DNA of 43,049 bases from an uncultured Patescibacteria group bacterium (GTDB lineage: Bacteria; Patescibacteriota; Microgenomatia; UBA10105; UBA927), in assembly GCA_937921305.1 (NCBI GenBank), contig CAKZSU010000003.1:180599-223647 (forward strand), written 5' to 3'. A program made the position numbers and the translations under genes. Within the stretch, counting starts at the first letter, position 1; each line of letters begins with the position of its first letter. A model generated the notes under the pieces. That model searched no databases and was not told the origin of the DNA. It saw only the letters and a list, made by a program, of their open reading frames with translations. Shown here one piece after another: positions 25,348-34,464 of this stretch.

Positions 25348-26376
25348 ATGAAAAAATACCAAATCGTTGGCATTTCAATTGTAGGAATGGGATATTGGGG
25401 ACCCAATTTTGTTAGAAATCTTTCAAGAATTCCTCTCACTAATATTCAATATGTTTGTGACATTAATCCGAAAAAGCTCAAAAGTATCGCACAATCATAT
25501 CCCCACATCAAAACCACAATGGACTATCAAAAAGTGCTCCAAGATAAACAAACCGACGCTATTATCATCGCGACTCCCGTCCAAACTCATTTTCTTTTAG
25601 CAAAACAAGCGTTGGAATCAGACAAACACGTTCTTATTGAAAAACCAATGACAACAAACAAAGCTGACGCCAAAGAACTAATCAACATGGCTCGTGAAAA
25701 AAAGAAAATTCTTCTTGTTGATCATACATTCATCTATCATCCAGCCGTAGAGAAAATAAAACAGCTTATTCAAAAAAAAGAATTAGGACAACTCTTTTAC
25801 TTTGATTCTGTGCGAACAAATCTTGGATTGTTTCAAAACGACACAAATGTTTTATGGGATCTCGCCACACACGATCTTTCAATCATGGATTATCTCTTAG
25901 AAGAGAATCCTCTGGAAATTATCGCGATTGGCGCGTGTCATATTAGAAAAGATATTGAAAACGTTGTTTATGTTACCGTGCGATACTCTAAAAGTTTGCT
26001 CGGCCACATCCATGTCAATTGGCTTACGCCGGTAAAAATTCGCACCATGCTCGTCTCTGGATACAAAAAAATGATCGTGTACAACGATATGGAGCCAATA
26101 GAAAAAATCAAAGTTTATAATAGAGGAATAACCTATAAAGAATATCCCGAGAATATTCATCAAAGTAAATATCGATATCGCGTTGGAGATATCCATTCTC
26201 CTCATATCGATGATGAAGAAGCGCTGTATCTATTATGCGATCATTTCATTCAATGCATTCTTAGAAATGAGAAGCCACGAACAGACGGAACGCAAGGACT
26301 TCGAATCGTAACAATGTTGGAGGCAGCCCAGGAATCACTTAAACAAAACGGAAAACCTATTCCCATACAATTATGA
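25348..26376 (+). CDS. Gfo/Idh/MocA-family NAD(P)-dependent sugar oxidoreductase
   Basis: 342 residues. Rossmann start SIVGMGYWGPNFVRNL, IIATPVQTHFLLAKQAL, the catalytic Lys in LIEKPMT, and LLVDHTFIYHPAVEKIK; C-terminal alpha/beta domain with LWDLATHDLSIMDYLL. Family members oxidise or reduce sugar hydroxyl/keto groups; WlbA/WbpB-type enzymes make the 3-keto sugar that a DegT enzyme aminates. The next gene is such a DegT enzyme, overlapping by ATGA, so joint synthesis of a 3-amino sugar nucleotide is likely. Start: ATG 25348; a TTG 9 codons upstream lies in the promoter region. Confidence 0.92.
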   Translation: MKKYQIVGISIVGMGYWGPNFVRNLSRIPLTNIQYVCDINPKKLKSIAQSYPHIKTTMDYQKVLQDKQTDAIIIATPVQTHFLLAKQALESDKHVLIEKPMTTNKADAKELINMAREKKKILLVDHTFIYHPAVEKIKQLIQKKELGQLFYFDSVRTNLGLFQNDTNVLWDLATHDLSIMDYLLEENPLEIIAIGACHIRKDIENVVYVTVRYSKSLLGHIHVNWLTPVKIRTMLVSGYKKMIVYNDMEPIEKIKVYNRGITYKEYPENIHQSKYRYRVGDIHSPHIDDEEALYLLCDHFIQCILRNEKPRTDGTQGLRIVTMLEAAQESLKQNGKPIPIQL

Positions 26377-27482
26377 CGATTCCTTTTGTTGACCTTTCGC
26401 GCATTCACAGACCATTAGAAACAGAATTTTTTAAGGCAGTACAATCTGTGATACATAACAACGCATTCATCCTTGGAGAAGATGTCTCGAAATTTGAAAA
26501 AACATTTTCGTCTTCCGAAGGAGCAAACCATGGCATCGGGGTAGCCAATGGGACAGACGCAATTCTTCTCGCGCTGAAAGCATGCGGCATACGAAAAGGC
26601 GATGAAGTCATTCTCCCGTCTCACACATTTATCTCAACCGCTCTCGCCGTCACATACGCTGGAGGAACTCCAATGTTCGCCGATATTGAAGAAGATTCAT
26701 ATACGCTAGACCCATTGTCTGTAGAAAAACGAATAACAAAAAAAACAAAAGCGATTCTTCCTGTTTCTTTATACGGTCAACCGCCGAACATATCAGCGCT
26801 TATGAAACTCGCAAAGGCATACAACCTCTACCTTATCCTTGATAACGCGCAAGCGCATGGAGCAACATATAAAAATAAACCGCTTGGTTTGTATGGTCAT
26901 GCGTGTTGTTATTCATTCTATCCTGGTAAAAATTTGGGGGCGTTTGGCGATGGTGGAATCCTTATCACGAATTCTTCTCGAATAGCTCGTCGCGTTTCGC
27001 TATTAAGAAATATTGGCAGAACCGCTTGGTACCATCATGCAGTCAAAGGATATAATAGTAGATTAGACACAATTCAAGCAGCGATTCTTTCCGTTAAACT
27101 GAACCATCTTCATCAATGGACGAAAGAACGACAAATGATAGCAAAACGATATGAAGAATTGCTTCAAGGTTTGCCGATTATATTACCAAAAAATCTTTCA
27201 GATCGAACGCATGTCTTTCATTTATATGTTATTCGCGTAAAGAATAGAAATGATTTTATGAAGTATTTAGAAGAACACGGTATTCAAACATCCATTCATT
27301 ATCCAGTTCCAATCCATAAACAACCAGCGTATAAAGAATATCGTCATATTTCACTACCTGTAACAGAACAAGTGGCAAAGGAAGTTGTGTCTCTTCCTTT
27401 TTTCATTGGCATGACCGAACAAGAACAGGAGTATGTGGCTCATCACATACAACGATTTTTACAGACATCCAAAAGTATGTGA
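26373..27482 (+). CDS. DegT/DnrJ/EryC1-family PLP sugar aminotransferase
   Basis: 369 residues. N-terminal IPFVDLSRIHRPLE, NGTDAILLAL (58-67), FISTALAVTYAGGTP, LDNAQAHGA with PLP-binding D157, and SFYPGKNLGAFGDGG, where K186 is the Schiff-base Lys. The YPGKNLGA motif and the Gfo/Idh partner resemble 3-aminotransferases (WbpE, FdtB group) that convert 3-keto sugar nucleotides to 3-amino sugars with glutamate. The last 40 nt overlap the 3' end of the convergent membrane-protein gene. No acetyltransferase follows directly, so N-acylation would need the GNAT or LbH enzyme elsewhere. Confidence 0.94.
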   Translation: MTIPFVDLSRIHRPLETEFFKAVQSVIHNNAFILGEDVSKFEKTFSSSEGANHGIGVANGTDAILLALKACGIRKGDEVILPSHTFISTALAVTYAGGTPMFADIEEDSYTLDPLSVEKRITKKTKAILPVSLYGQPPNISALMKLAKAYNLYLILDNAQAHGATYKNKPLGLYGHACCYSFYPGKNLGAFGDGGILITNSSRIARRVSLLRNIGRTAWYHHAVKGYNSRLDTIQAAILSVKLNHLHQWTKERQMIAKRYEELLQGLPIILPKNLSDRTHVFHLYVIRVKNRNDFMKYLEEHGIQTSIHYPVPIHKQPAYKEYRHISLPVTEQVAKEVVSLPFFIGMTEQEQEYVAHHIQRFLQTSKSM

Positions 27483-29317
27483 TCAAACGAATCGAATATA
27501 ATAGGAAATGTTTGAATGAATAGATCGTAGTTAATCGCATAGTGAAAATCAGATGGTGGATTTTTTGGAAGAAGAATATAATCAACATTCGTATCGGCAA
27601 TCGCATATCGAAGTGTTTCTTCGTCTCTCGCGAAAAACACATTATCAATTTTGTCTTTTCTATATCGATCAGATTCAGAAAGAAATAGAAATGGCTGTTT
27701 GTAAAATCCGTAATAACTCTTTCTTCCGGAAAGCGTTATGGGATCAAATATTTCTTCATAGCCTAAAATCGTCGCCTCTTTCTCCGTATAGTCTCGAACT
27801 AAAGACACGAGCCCGCTTTTTTTTGTTGATGAAATAGGAAAAAGAAAATCATTTTTTATTACCATAAAATCAATCACACCAGACAAAACAAGAAACGGAA
27901 AAAGAATACTACCAATAATCTTTGAGACGATTCCTCTTGTCTCAAATATCGAAACAACACCATGCGCGCTAAATAACGCGATAATAATTTGCAATATATT
28001 CAGATATTTTTGATCAATAATCCCAAAAGGAATATTTATCGCCATGAATATAAAAATTAATACGATAATAGGAGAAAAACGAATAAATATTCTTGCGCTT
28101 CTTGCAACGCCAAAAAGAAACAAGAAAATCGATATCCCAAAGTTAAAGAAAAAAAACATCGCTATCGAAGACAATGAAAGAGACGAGATCGTATGCGAAA
28201 CTATTTCATTCGAAGACAATTGAACCATTCCAAAAATTCCTCGCAAAACATACGGAATCCACTGATAGTAAAATAGTGCTCCAAAGATCAATGTTCCAAC
28301 GATCAACACAATTGCTTCTCGAAATTTTTTATTCAAAATAAGATAGACAAAAAGAGAACTATACAATCCTATAGCAAGAAGAATATGCCAAAAAGCAAAT
28401 AATGCAAGAAAAAACGAGTAGATTATCAAAAATTTATACGAATAGGTATTTTTTCGAAACACAAATGATGTATACAAAAGAAAAAAAATCGCAAGAGCAA
28501 ACCCGAGGTGTCGTTGATTGACAAACACATTCAAAGTCAAAAATAACGAATACCATGATCCATCAAACGGACCGGAAAAAAGATAATTGTCATGACGCCA
28601 GAAAGAAGAAAAAGAAAAACCTCGCTGTTGAAAAAAATCTATAAACATAAATCCACCATGAAAAAGAAGAAAAACTGAACCAAGTATGCCCGTCGCCTTG
28701 CTTTGAAACAAAGAATATCCCACAGCATAAATCACAAGAAACAAGAACAAGAATCCCAAAGCGCTGGGAATATTGACCGCAAAAGAAATTGGAAATCCAA
28801 AATATTCATACATCGCGGACCAAAAATGAAACATGAAATGATAGATATGAAGAGTCCCTGAAATAAATGGCGATTGATAAGGAAGATTATCTCCCCACGA
28901 GAATGATCGAATGATCGAAAGCGCGTGTCCCATATCAAATACCGTATTCCTCGCAACATAAACACCACCATCATCCGCAACTTTGAAAGTTTTATGCATG
29001 ATATACGCGGAACATAAAGCAAATATCACGAAAAAAACGAAATCGACATACCCTATTGAATGTTCTTTCTGGTTTTTCCATAGTTCTTTTCTTTTCCAAA
29101 ACATAAATATCGAAACGAAAACAATGTAGGCATATACACCATACTGAAGAGATTGAAAGAAAATGCTTAAAAAGTATGTTAATGGAATGGAAAGAAATAT
29201 TCCGAGCAAAATCGATAAACAAAATGACATCAATCCATGACCACTAGTACGGATCCATGTTCTGCGCACCCATATTCCCAACACTATCATGAGCGCATGA
29301 TGAAGAATAAGTATCAT
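27443..29317 (-). CDS. Large multi-span membrane protein, GT-C-like
   Basis: 624 residues with roughly 12-14 hydrophobic helices. The main outer loop (about 110-160) has VADDGGVYVARNTVFDMGHALS and GTLHIYHF, acidic residues where GT-C enzymes hold the catalytic Asp; DUF2298-like polyprenyl-sugar transferases are the nearest type I recognise. A soluble C-terminal segment of about 120 residues follows the last helices, ending with two cysteines (CKNRC). Start at 29317 overlaps the upstream gene by ATGA. The stop lies inside the convergent aminotransferase gene. Probable role: sugar transfer outside the membrane; unproven. Confidence 0.75.
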   Translation of the reverse strand: MILILHHALMIVLGIWVRRTWIRTSGHGLMSFCLSILLGIFLSIPLTYFLSIFFQSLQYGVYAYIVFVSIFMFWKRKELWKNQKEHSIGYVDFVFFVIFALCSAYIMHKTFKVADDGGVYVARNTVFDMGHALSIIRSFSWGDNLPYQSPFISGTLHIYHFMFHFWSAMYEYFGFPISFAVNIPSALGFLFLFLVIYAVGYSLFQSKATGILGSVFLLFHGGFMFIDFFQQRGFSFSSFWRHDNYLFSGPFDGSWYSLFLTLNVFVNQRHLGFALAIFFLLYTSFVFRKNTYSYKFLIIYSFFLALFAFWHILLAIGLYSSLFVYLILNKKFREAIVLIVGTLIFGALFYYQWIPYVLRGIFGMVQLSSNEIVSHTISSLSLSSIAMFFFFNFGISIFLFLFGVARSARIFIRFSPIIVLIFIFMAINIPFGIIDQKYLNILQIIIALFSAHGVVSIFETRGIVSKIIGSILFPFLVLSGVIDFMVIKNDFLFPISSTKKSGLVSLVRDYTEKEATILGYEEIFDPITLSGRKSYYGFYKQPFLFLSESDRYRKDKIDNVFFARDEETLRYAIADTNVDYILLPKNPPSDFHYAINYDLFIQTFPIIFDSFDHILLDVCKNRCM

Positions 29318-31134
29318 AAACGTATTTTTACTTTTAATAAAACGATTGAAAAAAACATTGTAAATAATGACATGACAAACCCGACTAGCACCCATCTCGA
29401 AGGGAGATACATTAAAACTCCAAAATCCTCATCGCCTTGCGGAAGAATAAAATACATAAAATTCATATCGGACCGAAATGGAGAGAGCTGCTGTTCACCA
29501 ACGATAAATCTCCAACTTGGATCATACGACATGTCAACATGAAGGACACCTTCATGCTCTCTTCTTCCTATACGAACATGCCATGTATCTTCCCGTATCA
29601 TCTCCGCATGCGCTCGTTCCCCCTGTATTCGAAACCGGTCTCTCACATGTTCAAGAGTATATACCGCCAAAGCGGAAAATTCTTTCTTTCTTTCTAACGC
29701 CAGAACCGCATCAAGTTTCTCAGTAAGTTGAGAACGAAGTTCAGGATGAAACACATAGTCTTCAAGAAATATATTTTGTTCAATATCTTCAGGAATCACG
29801 ATATACGCAACCCCATATGATCGAAGCAACGGTATTGTCTCTGGATCATCAAACGCACGAAGAATTCCTAACACTGAACTCTCAGAAAACATCACCGACG
29901 CAGAAACAGATGGATGACGCTCGCTATGAAACCCAAACACATCTCGCCGAGGAAGCCACAACACTCTTCCAAAATTCTCGTCATGAATCAACAAATTCTT
30001 AAACCGAACAGCATCTTCTGTAAGCGATGGTGGAGAAATATTGCCGTTTACTTGTCCTAAAAAAACATATCGAAGAGAAAATAACCAAAATAGTAAAAAA
30101 AAACCAATACCAATCTTGTTTTTTGAAATCCTACGGAAAAAATAAGGAATAAGCACTGCATACGATAACGCGATTAACACATACCATTTTGTTGGATCTC
30201 GAAATAAAAAAAATCCTGGGAAATAGTTAAACAATACTTCATAAAATGTTCCAAACGGCTCACGCGTTCCTTTTGAAAGAAACGCCCCCAGGAATCCAAG
30301 AAGACCAAAAAATGTCGCATACCATGATCTCGAAAAAAAGAATGCGCTATACGCGAGAATCGGAATCAATAAAAATTCAGGTTTGAAAAAATATACTCTG
30401 CCAAACATGTTATCTGGATAATTTGGATGCAATAACGACAACGCTTGAGGAACATCCGCGACGCTAAAAAAAGAGAGATCGCTTTTTTTCGATTCATATA
30501 ACGTACTTGATTGCAAACTTTCCTTCGCAAGGATATTCGGAAGAATCCAAAAACTATTTAATCCAATCACGATAAACGGGATAACAAAAATTGTTAAAGA
30601 GGATCTAATTCGTTTTTCTTTTACGCTATACAAGAAAAAAAGCGCAAAAAATACAAACGCTATATAGGCAAATCGCAAATCCAATATCATCAATGTTCCC
30701 AAATGAAGAGCAAGAAGAATAGCGCTTCTCAACGAAGAATCCAAAGAAACATATTTCATAATACTCAAAACAACAAACGGAAAAAATCCATACGCCAACG
30801 CAACGCCTAATTGTCCGCCGTCAAATAAAAGAAGAATATACGTATTTATCGAATACACAAAACTTCCAATCCACGATTTTGTTAAACGATATGCGCCAAC
30901 AATACACAAGAAAAAAACAAGCATCCACCAAAACTTATCAATCCAGAACCACGAAAATCCCAACTGGAAAAGAAGAAATGTAATAAGTTTGAACGGATAA
31001 TCTATCCAAAGCATCGGCAATGCGCTATACCCAAATCCTTCCTGTCCATGCCATGCGTCAGGAAAAATCGATAGTGTTTGCAATTGTTCTGAAAAAAAGA
31101 ATGGCGCGTCGCCAGAAGCGAAAAACCAATTCAT
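29314..31134 (-). CDS. Large membrane protein (YfhO/GT-C-like), lacking the first helix
   Basis: 606 residues, about 11-12 helices then an outer C-terminal domain and a final helix (about 582-602). It begins MNWFFASGDAPFFF: the GD-containing loop that in the sister proteins (31131, 38235) follows an N-terminal helix is here the N-terminus itself. The frame is closed 14 codons upstream by TAG with no other start, and the ATG overlaps the upstream gene by ATGA, so this is not a mis-set start. The C-terminal domain has YDPSWRF, as in its neighbours. Function probably surface glycan assembly, unproven. Confidence 0.75.
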   Translation of the reverse strand: MNWFFASGDAPFFFSEQLQTLSIFPDAWHGQEGFGYSALPMLWIDYPFKLITFLLFQLGFSWFWIDKFWWMLVFFLCIVGAYRLTKSWIGSFVYSINTYILLLFDGGQLGVALAYGFFPFVVLSIMKYVSLDSSLRSAILLALHLGTLMILDLRFAYIAFVFFALFFLYSVKEKRIRSSLTIFVIPFIVIGLNSFWILPNILAKESLQSSTLYESKKSDLSFFSVADVPQALSLLHPNYPDNMFGRVYFFKPEFLLIPILAYSAFFFSRSWYATFFGLLGFLGAFLSKGTREPFGTFYEVLFNYFPGFFLFRDPTKWYVLIALSYAVLIPYFFRRISKNKIGIGFFLLFWLFSLRYVFLGQVNGNISPPSLTEDAVRFKNLLIHDENFGRVLWLPRRDVFGFHSERHPSVSASVMFSESSVLGILRAFDDPETIPLLRSYGVAYIVIPEDIEQNIFLEDYVFHPELRSQLTEKLDAVLALERKKEFSALAVYTLEHVRDRFRIQGERAHAEMIREDTWHVRIGRREHEGVLHVDMSYDPSWRFIVGEQQLSPFRSDMNFMYFILPQGDEDFGVLMYLPSRWVLVGFVMSLFTMFFSIVLLKVKIRL

Positions 31135-33797
31135 GTGTTGTGATTCAAAAGAAATTTTATCACTTTGCCACTAATGATTGTCAGCAAGCTTACAGATGTA
31201 ACAAAAACACCAACAAGAAATATTCTATGCGGTGTATACACGGGATTCATTGTAGTATTCAGATTATGCGTTTCTTCCGGTGATAGCAACCAGCCATTCT
31301 CGTATCCATTAACCATAACATGACGACCAATAGGAAAGTGCCACCGCGAATCGTATGAATAGGGAAATATAAATATTGATGGAGAATCTTCACTTCTCTT
31401 CCTCTCTAATACAAAAAATAAATGAGGATGCTCCTTGTAGTCATCTTTTGACAACGCAAATCGATGATATCCTTTCTCCAACGACATAATTTGAGAAAAA
31501 AAATTGTCTGAAGACATTACACGATACTCGCCAGATTCAGGAAGAACAATACCATATCGATAGAATTGATCATCTGTAAGCCACAGATCCTTCTTAATAG
31601 AATCGATCATTGGATCAAGAATTTCTTGAACCTTCTCATCGCCTAGTTCTTTTTGTTTCGTCAAAAATGCAAAAATCCGAATGCGATAATAATCTAACTC
31701 TCTACCACTCAAACGAGATAATTGTTTATCTATATCGTAGATAACTGATTGATATTCTTGTATCCATTGAGAAGATTTCGCATTCATATATTCACGGAGA
31801 ATAAACAATGATGCTGCAATTCTTCCATCAATACTTTCATCTGTAATGGTTCTATACCGAGATTTTGGTAAATGAATAGAAGAAATAAATGAATAATAAT
31901 CAAATTCAGAACAGTAAAAACACTCTGCCTCAAAAATCAATGTTGAAATATAATTGTTAATTGAAAATTGCCAATCAAGAGATATCACTGCTGAAGATGA
32001 TGAAACAAAATCACTTAAATGCGGTCCCGAAACAAAAGACAAAATATCATTCTTTACTTCAGAAGAAATAGAAGAAGAAATGTCCGTTTTATAAATAAAC
32101 CATTCACCAAAATCTTTATATGCACTTCCAAATAATCTATCAATATCTTCTTTTGAGATTTTTCTTCCGTGAGGAGAATATCGGATATCATTTCTATACA
32201 ATATATGCGTTATTCCCAAAACATGCGCTATGGTAAAAAATTTCTCCTTGTTTTTTTTATAAATAGCATCATATAAAGATTGAACTATTTCGTGTGGTGA
32301 ATCATTCGCGATAATCGGCTTATTAATAACAATTCTAGGAAGAAGATCAAGACTATAGTATCCCCATTCATAGGTATCTATTGGTCTATAAATAAATCCT
32401 CTGTCAAGCTCAGGAAGCATCATAATTCTTCCAACTGTAGAATCTTTATTCAATACTTGAGCTGATTCATGCACATACAAAGGAATCTTTACTCTTGTCG
32501 TAAAATCTTTTGAAAAATGAAAAGAATTTGGAGAAAAAAATGGGAAATGATAGAGTAGTACTCCAACGAGAATAACTACTTTCAAAAATCGTATTTTCTT
32601 ATATAGAAAAAAGAAATGGTGTAAAAAATATCCGCTTAAAACGACAACGGAAAACAAAACAACAGGAAAGAATTTATAAAAACTTGAACGAAACACCGCA
32701 AATCCCGGAATCTTCTTCATAAACAACGCATATATTTCTCCAGTTGGAGGATGAGATCCAGACGCAAAAAATAATCCAACACCTAAAAGAATCCATACTA
32801 ACCAAAAAAAATATTTCTCTTTTTGAGGAATATGTTTTCTTAAAAATATCATTCCGAAAATAATAGTAAAAAAAGGAAAGAAACTTATTACTATGAAAAC
32901 AGGATTCGTTAAGAACAAAGATGCGTATGGATGATTCGGATTATCATACCAATCTGGAATACCTTGTAATCGAAGTAAATTCACAAACGACGCATGCTTG
33001 CTTATTTCTCTTTCCCAAGCAAGCAACCCTTCAATGCCACCCTCAGAAGCAACAGCTGACGAATAGTTTGATCGAAACAAATCTATTTGAGGAAAAATCC
33101 AATACGCGTTCAATAAAAAGAAAACACAAAAAAAGCCAATGAAAACTTTTAATGAGAAAAAAAAGTTCTTTTTAAGAAATGATAAATATATCCATGAAAC
33201 TCCCCAGACAATAAGAGAAGCACCGAACAAAGGAGGAGAACCTCCTCCATTCAAGAAAAAATATAATAATCCAAAAAGCAAAGAACCTTTAAGAAAGGAA
33301 ATCTTCTTTTGAAAAACAGCAATACATACCACTATTGATAACGGAAGCGCCGCATATAAAGAAAATTTCGCTCGTTCAGCGATAAACCATGCCTGAAGAA
33401 TAAAAAAGTTAAATACCCAAAATATACTTGTATATAAGCGAAGAAACCAATATGTCCTTTTAGGAAAAAAATAACTCATGGCAATATACATAGAAATCGC
33501 CATAAGAAAAAACCAAAAAATCAACACGAAACCCTGAGCTCTTTCTAATGAGCCAAAAAGTGTTTGAATCACAAACTCAGGAAATTGAATCATAAGAAAA
33601 CCCTTAAATAATGACCAATCAACACCAGTATTCACCGACGTATTAAATGTCTGCCACAACATCTTCATATGATGCTGAATATTCACTCGAAATCCGCTAT
33701 CATGTCCAAGAATTACATATCCATCTCTAATCCAAAGAAGAGGGGTCAAGGAGAGAATAAAAATAATAAAAATTTCAAATAAGATACGCTTCTTCAT
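31131..33797 (-). CDS. Very large membrane protein (YfhO/GT-C-like)
   Basis: 888 residues. N-terminal helix (about 5-24), then GYVILGHDSGFRVN, an outer loop with an acidic HDSG motif, about 11 further helices to roughly residue 430, then about 420 residues outside, ending with a beta domain (SYDSRWHF, VNGYENGWLL) and one last helix (about 855-880). The layout matches the large GT-C/YfhO-type proteins of CPR genomes. ATG at 33797 lies 1 nt after the methyltransferase stop; a TTG reading five codons longer is rejected. The gene is coupled to the next by ATGA. Confidence 0.78.
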   Translation of the reverse strand: MKKRILFEIFIIFILSLTPLLWIRDGYVILGHDSGFRVNIQHHMKMLWQTFNTSVNTGVDWSLFKGFLMIQFPEFVIQTLFGSLERAQGFVLIFWFFLMAISMYIAMSYFFPKRTYWFLRLYTSIFWVFNFFILQAWFIAERAKFSLYAALPLSIVVCIAVFQKKISFLKGSLLFGLLYFFLNGGGSPPLFGASLIVWGVSWIYLSFLKKNFFFSLKVFIGFFCVFFLLNAYWIFPQIDLFRSNYSSAVASEGGIEGLLAWEREISKHASFVNLLRLQGIPDWYDNPNHPYASLFLTNPVFIVISFFPFFTIIFGMIFLRKHIPQKEKYFFWLVWILLGVGLFFASGSHPPTGEIYALFMKKIPGFAVFRSSFYKFFPVVLFSVVVLSGYFLHHFFFLYKKIRFLKVVILVGVLLYHFPFFSPNSFHFSKDFTTRVKIPLYVHESAQVLNKDSTVGRIMMLPELDRGFIYRPIDTYEWGYYSLDLLPRIVINKPIIANDSPHEIVQSLYDAIYKKNKEKFFTIAHVLGITHILYRNDIRYSPHGRKISKEDIDRLFGSAYKDFGEWFIYKTDISSSISSEVKNDILSFVSGPHLSDFVSSSSAVISLDWQFSINNYISTLIFEAECFYCSEFDYYSFISSIHLPKSRYRTITDESIDGRIAASLFILREYMNAKSSQWIQEYQSVIYDIDKQLSRLSGRELDYYRIRIFAFLTKQKELGDEKVQEILDPMIDSIKKDLWLTDDQFYRYGIVLPESGEYRVMSSDNFFSQIMSLEKGYHRFALSKDDYKEHPHLFFVLERKRSEDSPSIFIFPYSYDSRWHFPIGRHVMVNGYENGWLLSPEETHNLNTTMNPVYTPHRIFLVGVFVTSVSLLTIISGKVIKFLLNHNT

Positions 33798-33798
33798 C

Positions 33799-34452
33799 TT
33801 ACTTCTTCGCAATAATTAATGTTGTTGAAACAAATCCTTGCCAAGGAACATATCGAGGAATCATCATGCCCCAAAGAATAGGAGGAACAGAAAGAGGAAA
33901 TGTTTTCACATTTAAAAATCCTTCTGTCATAAACAAAGTCTTCCAAAAAAAAGGAAGATGAACATTTACATGTGTTGGGTCAGTCATATTCTTTGCATAT
34001 GGATATGGCGTGCTTCCAATGAAATATCCACCGCGTTTTAAACGTTTAAAAATATTCTTCACAGCAATACCAACATCTGGAACATGTTCAAGGACTTCAA
34101 ATGCAACAACAAAATCATATGTTTCCTTATAAGGAAAAGTTTCCATGATATTGTAAAAAAAGAAATCTATATGTGGAGAAATTTTTTTTGCTTTCTCGAG
34201 TATTTTTCGAGAAATATCTGTTCCCACTGGCATGGAGCCTTCTTCATACAATAAAGAAACAAACGCTCCGATACCGCATCCTATCTCTAACACCTTAGTA
34301 TTTTTAAATTCAAATTGCTGATTCTTTTTTATGTATGCAAGCCAATTCTTGTACCATCGTTTATACTTTGCTATATCTTCATTGCTCCAATCATCCTTCT
34401 TTGGTTTATATCGTGTATAAAAATATGAATCCCAGTTAATATTATTGCTCAT
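33799..34452 (-). CDS. SAM-dependent methyltransferase (class I)
   Basis: 217 residues. Motif I VLEIGCGIGAFV (about 54-65), acidic GTDIS after strand 2, VAFEVLEHVPD (motif IV region) and LKRGGYFIGSTPYP. This is the UbiG/Methyltransf_11 type. In a polysaccharide operon a sugar O-methyltransferase or glycan-capping role is plausible, but small-molecule substrates cannot be excluded. It is 12 nt after rfbH and 1 nt before the 888-residue membrane protein gene. Confidence 0.9.
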   Translation of the reverse strand: MSNNINWDSYFYTRYKPKKDDWSNEDIAKYKRWYKNWLAYIKKNQQFEFKNTKVLEIGCGIGAFVSLLYEEGSMPVGTDISRKILEKAKKISPHIDFFFYNIMETFPYKETYDFVVAFEVLEHVPDVGIAVKNIFKRLKRGGYFIGSTPYPYAKNMTDPTHVNVHLPFFWKTLFMTEGFLNVKTFPLSVPPILWGMMIPRYVPWQGFVSTTLIIAKK

Positions 34453-34464
34453 ATATAAATTGTC

